Under the pieces are notes generated by a model, which did no database searches, was not told the DNA's origin, and saw only the letters and a list, made by a program, of their open reading frames with translations. A stretch of DNA of 10,220 nucleotides from Candidatus Helarchaeota archaeon (GTDB taxonomy: Archaea; Asgardarchaeota; Lokiarchaeia; Helarchaeales; HEL-GB-A), in assembly GCA_013375405.1 (NCBI GenBank), contig JABXJU010000161.1:1-10220 (forward strand), read 5' to 3'. The translations under genes were made by a program, and so were the position numbers. This document shows, in pieces, positions 6,202-10,220 of the stretch (within the stretch, counting starts at the first letter, position 1; every line of letters begins with the position of its first letter).

Positions 6202-7284
6202 CTATTTCTTTGACCACTCAACATGATCACCTAAAGTAACGAGAAATCCAGTAATGACGGGGATAGGAACATTTAAATTTTTAGCAATTTCGCGGAGTGA
6301 GTGATTTCCATCACATAATCCCATGATTTTCTTAAATATTGAGGATAATTCTTTATCAAATGTGATGGTTGCGAGATCCACGGATTCTCGAATAATGGGA
6401 TGAACCCGAACCCGTTTAATTAACTGCTCCATAGAACTAAACCGCAATACTTCTTTAATTTTTTCAAGATCGATATTAGTTTTCTTTTGGATTCCCTGAA
6501 CACTTCGAGAACTATCTATATTTAAGAGGATATCGATCCCGTCAGATCCAAACAGATTTACAATAGTTTCTCGCTCATAAGTGTTCATACGAAAGACTGG
6601 CATTGCTTCGGGGGTTAGTACATAAATATCCGTTTCATTAACAGGCGATTCTATTGTAATAAAATCCCCTAATTCAAATAAATATCCAATTTTTTCAATT
6701 GCCTCCTCGACAGGGCATTCCAAGCGATTTGCGATTTCTTGCACATCTGATGTGCCATCAATTCTCATCAATAATTCAAGAAGTCCTGCAGATAGGTTGA
6801 GTTCTCCCAAAAGATCGAGTTCATCATGGGTTTTAAAAAATTCATTCACGAATGGTGTTAAATTCGGTACATCAGAAATTTGAATGATTTCCGTGGCGAA
6901 CTTTTTGAAAATGATTTCCTTGAAGGATTCGTATTTATCAACCTCAATCGTGCCTGCCCAGTCTTTAAGTTTAAATTTTTGTTCAAATTGTTTAATAATT
7001 TCTCGTAGTTTTTTTCTCACTTCAACTTTTTCAATATTTACAAATAAAATGCCCATTACTGTTTCGCCAGTTTCAATTAAAATTTTAAAATCGCCCCGAT
7101 CAACAGTTCTAATTAGCTTTTCTTGTTGATAATCTTCTGTTGGCGGTTGAAGTGCGTCAATAAATGAAATTAGAGCTGAAATAAATCCCGATACTAAATC
7201 CTCATCTAATTTGCTCCCTGAGAAACTATGCTGTAATAAATTTAATCCCCGTCCCTTATGAATAAAAAAGATATTGTATATCAT
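6202..7284 (-). CDS. Longin-like domain protein with three winged-helix-like repeats, 360 aa
   Basis: Not a named gene. The first ~130 residues fit a longin-like pattern of beta-beta-alpha-beta-beta-beta-alpha-alpha: strands at 2-10, 13-20, 56-63, 65-71 and 75-84, a helix at 27-45, and a C-terminal helical stretch at 87-133. Short proteins of this fold, related to vesicle-trafficking and GTPase-regulator domains of eukaryotes, are abundant in Asgard archaea. The rest holds three similar winged-helix-like units, near 168-212, 247-295 and 315-357. Each starts with a hydrophobic helix and an acidic turn (RIDGTSD, NIDSSRS, LCDGNHS), followed by an (E/G)IA- or GIQ-type helix and a recognition-helix-like segment. 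No signal peptide or membrane helix is seen. It starts 63 bases after the corrinoid gene with no T-run between, so co-transcription is likely. A role as a regulator or as a GTPase/DNA-linked scaffold is inference; the domain call rests on predicted secondary structure. Confidence 0.72.
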   Translation of the reverse strand: MIYNIFFIHKGRGLNLLQHSFSGSKLDEDLVSGFISALISFIDALQPPTEDYQQEKLIRTVDRGDFKILIETGETVMGILFVNIEKVEVRKKLREIIKQFEQKFKLKDWAGTIEVDKYESFKEIIFKKFATEIIQISDVPNLTPFVNEFFKTHDELDLLGELNLSAGLLELLMRIDGTSDVQEIANRLECPVEEAIEKIGYLFELGDFITIESPVNETDIYVLTPEAMPVFRMNTYERETIVNLFGSDGIDILLNIDSSRSVQGIQKKTNIDLEKIKEVLRFSSMEQLIKRVRVHPIIRESVDLATITFDKELSSIFKKIMGLCDGNHSLREIAKNLNVPIPVITGFLVTLGDHVEWSKK

Positions 7285-7347
7285 CCCACTTCTATTCCAT
7301 AATTTTGAATTTAGGCTTGTTCTGTACCATTGATTTTGAATTTCATC

Positions 7348-7977
7348 TCATAACCATTCTTTGATTTGTTCTAAACCAGTGATTGCATCAGGTGCAAAAG
7401 CATCGCCCCCTACCTCCTTAACGAGTTCTTCAGTAATCGCCGCACCCCCAATTATCACCATTACTTTCTCACGAATATTTTCTTTTTTTAAAGCCTCAAT
7501 TACCTTCGATAATTCTTTATCAGTCGCTGTAAGTAGGCAAGACAATCCTAAAATCCTCGCCTTTTCGCCTTTTACGGCTTCTATAAATCTATCAACACTT
7601 ACATCGTTTCCTAAGTCAATTACATTGAACCCCGCACTGCTTGCAAAGGTAACAAAAATATTTTTCCCTAGATCATGCAAATCACCTTGAACCGTCCCTA
7701 CTACGATGCTAACTTTAGGACCTTGTTCCTCACTCTTAAGAATAGGCTCTGCGATTGCGAGAATTGACTTAGAAATCTCTCCAGCCATCACCAATTCTGG
7801 TAAATAATATTCTTCATTTTGAAATTTTTTCCCCACTATTTCTAAAGCTTTTGATATTGTAGTCACAAGCTTTTTGGGATCAGCATTTGAGTCCACAATC
7901 TGTTTCGCTAACGTTTCTGCCTTATCTGGTTCAATTTCAATGATAGCCTTTTCAAGGGCATTAAAATCTTCGCTCAT
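7348..7977 (-). CDS. Corrinoid protein of the MtbC/MttC methyltransferase family, 209 aa
   Basis: A cytoplasmic cobalamin-binding protein that carries a methyl group on cobalt between two methyltransferases. The helical cap domain (~1-85) precedes a Rossmann-like B12 domain (~88-209). The cobalt-ligating motif is complete: D99-x-H101-x2-G104 in GDLHDLGKN, with the supporting SCL (146-148) and GG (177-178). Length is normal for MtmC/MtbC/MttC. The substrate (methylamine, methanol, betaine, methoxy compound or other) cannot be told from this subunit, and no partner substrate methyltransferase or RamA-type activator lies in the window. The ATG is preceded by GGATGAT at five bases, a Shine-Dalgarno-like site. 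A TATA-like CTTTTATTTTAG lies near 8024-8035. It probably leads a two-gene unit with the longin/winged-helix gene. Confidence 0.95.
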   Translation of the reverse strand: MSEDFNALEKAIIEIEPDKAETLAKQIVDSNADPKKLVTTISKALEIVGKKFQNEEYYLPELVMAGEISKSILAIAEPILKSEEQGPKVSIVVGTVQGDLHDLGKNIFVTFASSAGFNVIDLGNDVSVDRFIEAVKGEKARILGLSCLLTATDKELSKVIEALKKENIREKVMVIIGGAAITEELVKEVGGDAFAPDAITGLEQIKEWL

Positions 7978-8023
7978 CTTTAATCATCCATTCCAATGTC
8001 AGTTCATATTCTATACTTTTTAA

Positions 8024-8035
8024 CTAAAATAAAAG
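8024..8035 (-). promoter_or_regulatory. TATA-like element upstream of the corrinoid gene
   Basis: On the minus strand CTTTTATTTTAG lies about 50 bases before the ATG. A start site near 8003 would leave a leader of about 26 bases that contains the GGATGAT ribosome-binding site (7983-7989). It is placed between the acyl-CoA synthetase T-run and the corrinoid gene, supporting a separate transcript. Confidence 0.35.
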
Positions 8036-8055
8036 CATTCCTTAATTATTAAATT

Positions 8056-8060
8056 AAAAA
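8056..8060 (-). terminator. T-run directly after the acyl-CoA synthetase gene
   Basis: A minus-strand T5 immediately follows the TAA at 8061 and continues into AT-rich sequence. It is a plausible archaeal terminator separating this gene from the corrinoid gene. Confidence 0.35.
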
Positions 8061-9452
8061 TTATGAGAGTTTTTCTTTAAATTTATGATACTGGCGCATT
8101 TTTGCAAGAGTTCTCACCGAATTTTGAATTGAAGTAGTGATAGGAATCTGAAATTTATCAAATTTTTGATGTAGTAACTGTTGCAACCAAGGGCTGCTGA
8201 AGGTAGTTACAATGACAGGTTTGCCTGCTTGCATTCCATATTTTTGCACAAGCTTCGCTGGCGCTCGAAGTGGAAAGTCAAACATTTTAATAACACGCTC
8301 TGGAATGATTATAATCCAGAGTAAAGCATCTACATTCTCATCTTGGAGTAATGCTTTAATGCAATCGTTTACTATCATAAGCTGAGCAGGTCCTAGATCA
8401 ACTGGATTTTTTAATGACACCCAATCTGGCGCATTTTGTTGCATCTGCGTAACTGTTTGTTCCGTAAGGGTGGCAAGAGTCAAGCCCTGCTGTTCAATTG
8501 CATCACTTGCTAGAATTCCCAAACTGCCTGAGGAGGTAATTATTGCAATTCGATTTCCTTTGGGGAGTGGCTGCATAGAGAAACCCTTAGCAAAATCAAA
8601 CATCTCATAGAAGTTATTGGCTCGAATCATCCCCGCTTGTTTGAAGACCGCATCATACAATTTATCATCTCCTGCAATGCTTGCGGTGTGGCTTAAAGCA
8701 GCTTTTGCTCCAGAGGGGGTTCGCCCACTTTTAACAACGAGAATTGGTTTTATTTTCGTTATTTCCTTGGCTAAATTCAGAAATTTGGCGCGATCTCGAA
8801 TTTCTTCTAAGTATAAACAAATTACTTCTGTTGAAGCATCATCTTTTAGGTATTTTAAACAATCAATTTCATCTACATCCAATTTATTTCCGAGAGTAAT
8901 AACTTTCGAGAACCCGATTCCCTCATAAAAAGACCAATCTAAAATGATATTCCCAAGAACGCCTGATTGCGCAATGATCGAAATATTTCCTTCCCGTACG
9001 TTTGAGAAATCGGTTTCCGCGGACGTGAATTTTGTATAAACGTTTGTAACTCCTAAACAATTCGGCCCAATAATTCGGACTCCTGTTGTTTTTGCTAAGG
9101 ACGCAATCTGCTGTTGAATCTCTCGAAAATCATCGCGTCCGGTTTCTGCAAATCCCGCGCTCTCAATAATAATTCCTTTCACCCCTTTCTCAATGCAATC
9201 TTGGACTACAGAGAGTACTTGGGGCGTAGGCACGAGTAATATCGCTAATTCCACTTCTTCAGGAATTGTTTTGATGTTTTTGTAAGCTTTATGTCCGAAT
9301 ACTGTCTCTCTTTTAATGTGAACTGGAAAAGTTTTGAAGTCAGAACCAAGTAAATGCTGTGTCGTGAACACCCCAAAGCCTGGTGTTTCACTCGCCCCGA
9401 TGATCGCAATTGACTCGGGATTAAAGAAGAAGTCTAAATCTGATTTTCGCAT
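8061..9452 (-). CDS. acdA: ADP-forming acyl-CoA (acetyl-CoA) synthetase, alpha subunit, 463 aa
   Basis: Alpha subunit of the NDP-forming acyl-CoA synthetase, which converts an acyl-CoA, ADP and phosphate to the acid, ATP and CoA and thereby conserves energy in peptide- and sugar-fermenting archaea. A CoA-binding Rossmann domain (~7-135, with IAIIGAS at 15-21) is followed by a succinyl-CoA-synthetase-like domain (~155-290), where the phosphorylated histidine is H255 in ALSHTAS. A third flavodoxin-like ligase domain (~300-455) contains ITSSGSLGI. Length equals that of separately encoded archaeal alpha subunits (about 460 aa). The ATP-grasp beta subunit is not fused and is not in the window. The ATG lies about 25 bases from a strong BRE/TATA, so the mRNA is probably leaderless. 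Acyl substrate specificity cannot be assigned. Confidence 0.93.
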   Translation of the reverse strand: MRKSDLDFFFNPESIAIIGASETPGFGVFTTQHLLGSDFKTFPVHIKRETVFGHKAYKNIKTIPEEVELAILLVPTPQVLSVVQDCIEKGVKGIIIESAGFAETGRDDFREIQQQIASLAKTTGVRIIGPNCLGVTNVYTKFTSAETDFSNVREGNISIIAQSGVLGNIILDWSFYEGIGFSKVITLGNKLDVDEIDCLKYLKDDASTEVICLYLEEIRDRAKFLNLAKEITKIKPILVVKSGRTPSGAKAALSHTASIAGDDKLYDAVFKQAGMIRANNFYEMFDFAKGFSMQPLPKGNRIAIITSSGSLGILASDAIEQQGLTLATLTEQTVTQMQQNAPDWVSLKNPVDLGPAQLMIVNDCIKALLQDENVDALLWIIIIPERVIKMFDFPLRAPAKLVQKYGMQAGKPVIVTTFSSPWLQQLLHQKFDKFQIPITTSIQNSVRTLAKMRQYHKFKEKLS

Positions 9453-9472
9453 AACTTAACTTTTTAGCTAGA

Positions 9473-9488
9473 CTATTTTATCCTTTCG
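9473..9488 (-). promoter_or_regulatory. BRE/TATA promoter of the acyl-CoA synthetase gene
   Basis: The minus strand reads CGAAAGG followed directly by ATAAAATA, a classic purine-rich BRE plus TATA box. Its centre is about 25 bases from the ATG at 9452, so transcription should begin at or next to the start codon. This is the clearest promoter in the window. Confidence 0.65.
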
Positions 9489-9538
9489 AGTACTCTAAAT
9501 TACCTTTTTAGTAAATCATTTTTAAACAACTGAAGGCT

Positions 9539-9545
9539 AAAAAAA
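9539..9545 (-). terminator. T7 terminator after the Fe-S protein gene
   Basis: A minus-strand run of seven T lies about 35 bases downstream of the Fe-S gene stop, in front of the acyl-CoA synthetase promoter. Oligo-T of this length is an efficient archaeal termination signal. Confidence 0.5.
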
Positions 9546-9579
9546 TCTTGTTATATGATAAGGGTAAGATTATTTACTT

Positions 9580-10220
9580 TCATAAAATCTCAATTTCTTC
9601 TCTGTCCAAGGGAATTTCTTCTCGTTCATATCGTTTCATCTTTATGGCTTCTTCAGGGCAGGTTACAGCACATAATCCACACCCCATGCATTTATCGATA
9701 TTAATTACGGAGATATCGTCTAAGGTAATAGCTCTAAATTTACAACGGTCTATACAAGTACCACATCCGACACACTTTTGTTCGTACACCTTTGCGACAT
9801 AATTTGCTCTTCCAATAGCTCTTGGATTATCTAATTTGGTTAACCCACTTAGTAGGGCACAACAACACTCGCAACATGAACATATAAGTCGAACATTGGT
9901 ACCTTTGTTGTCAGTGGTATGTACAAGTCCAAGTTCTGATGCTTCTTTTACGAGCTTCTTTGCATTTTCCCTATTTATTGCCTTAATGACGGGATCTCCC
10001 CATTCTACTGTTGCCTGAGCAAAAGGTCCCACAACCAAACAATTGTGAATTGGATATTTATCCTTACACTGTCTTGTACCATTGATCTCCTCTTTATTTC
10101 GACATGGACATGGAACCACAGCAAAATCATTAAATTGGTCTATGATAGCATTGACTTCTTCAATCGGAACAATTTCATCTTTTAGTTCAATTTGTTCGCT
10201 AACAGTTAAAATCCGAGTTC
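9580..10220 (-). CDS. Cys-rich Fe-S protein with C-terminal 2[4Fe-4S] ferredoxin domain (partial, 5' end outside window)
   Basis: The frame stays open to the window edge, giving the last 212 residues of a longer protein; the GTG at 10119 is an internal Val, because 33 residues upstream continue the same family. Numbering the visible part, a helical, possibly winged-helix stretch (~17-33) leads into PCPCR (C37, C39) with further Cys at 51 and 60. The motif CSCCECCC follows (C113, C115, C116, C118-C120) after a GLVHTTDN segment. The C-terminal ferredoxin domain has C149-x2-C152-x2-C155-x3-C159 and C177-x2-C180-x2-C183-x3-C187-P, binding two clusters. This arrangement is seen in a broad family of anaerobe proteins annotated only as 4Fe-4S binding proteins. 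It probably acts as a low-potential electron carrier or reductase subunit in the cytoplasm; the specific partner is unknown. It is followed by a T7 terminator. Confidence 0.87.
   Translation of the reverse strand, partial: TRILTVSEQIELKDEIVPIEEVNAIIDQFNDFAVVPCPCRNKEEINGTRQCKDKYPIHNCLVVGPFAQATVEWGDPVIKAINRENAKKLVKEASELGLVHTTDNKGTNVRLICSCCECCCALLSGLTKLDNPRAIGRANYVAKVYEQKCVGCGTCIDRCKFRAITLDDISVINIDKCMGCGLCAVTCPEEAIKMKRYEREEIPLDREEIEIL

Noticed and set aside
6161..6293. 12-base direct repeat TAGCAATTTCGC (6161-6172 and 6282-6293); the first copy could be a remnant of a further winged-helix unit after the stop codon.
   Set aside because: Only a dozen bases match, the surrounding frame is broken by stops, and no wider similarity is seen.
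7311..7346. Eleven-codon minus-strand ORF between the corrinoid and longin/winged-helix genes, with an 11-base direct repeat ATTTTGAATTT (7302-7312 and 7333-7343).
   Set aside because: Too short to separate from chance, no clear ribosome-binding site, and the repeat is low-complexity AT-rich sequence.
9580..10119. Fe-S protein as a complete 179-residue gene starting at GTG 10119.
   Set aside because: The frame continues open to the window edge and the upstream residues look like the same protein; the GTG is internal.

Overview
The window looks like chromosomal DNA from an archaeon, most likely an Asgard archaeon of the Lokiarchaeia/Promethearchaeota type. Several signs agree. There is an archaeal/eukaryotic-type Trm1 tRNA methyltransferase and an ADP-forming acyl-CoA synthetase alpha subunit. 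Promoters have an archaeal BRE/TATA look, some genes appear nearly leaderless, and terminators look like oligo-T runs. The base composition is AT-rich. One protein pairs a predicted longin-like domain with winged-helix repeats, which is typical of Asgard genomes. The phylum is an inference; the archaeal assignment is firm. No tRNA, rRNA, CRISPR array, insertion sequence or phage gene was seen.

Left part (50-4346, minus strand): three genes read leftward with gaps of 21-31 bases, probably one operon. In order of transcription they are a short QueG/reductive-dehalogenase-like two-cluster Fe-S protein, a cytoplasmic GH20 beta-N-acetylhexosaminidase-like enzyme with a C-terminal jelly-roll domain, and a ten-helix EamA/DMT transporter. 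The set suggests amino-sugar handling coupled to transport, with an unexplained redox protein.

Middle (4347-5987): Trm1 is read rightward from a short divergent promoter region shared with the Fe-S gene. Convergent to it, on the minus strand, is a 50-residue CxxC-x17-CxxC zinc-ribbon protein with its own TATA box and Shine-Dalgarno. Between the two 3' ends lie back-to-back T-runs and a 14-base imperfect inverted repeat enclosing a G-rich loop.

Right part (6202-10220, minus strand): in order of transcription there is an edge-truncated Fe-S protein (a PCPCR motif, a CxCCxCCC cluster, then an 8-Cys ferredoxin domain), with a T-run after it. Next is a stand-alone ADP-forming acyl-CoA synthetase alpha subunit with a strong BRE/TATA, apparently leaderless. 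Then comes a MtbC/MttC-type corrinoid protein, and finally the longin-like/triple winged-helix protein, probably co-transcribed with it. The theme is C1/acyl-CoA energy metabolism with low-potential Fe-S carriers. No methyltransferase partner and no ATP-grasp beta subunit lie in the window. The longin/winged-helix protein beside the corrinoid protein is the most novel-looking item.
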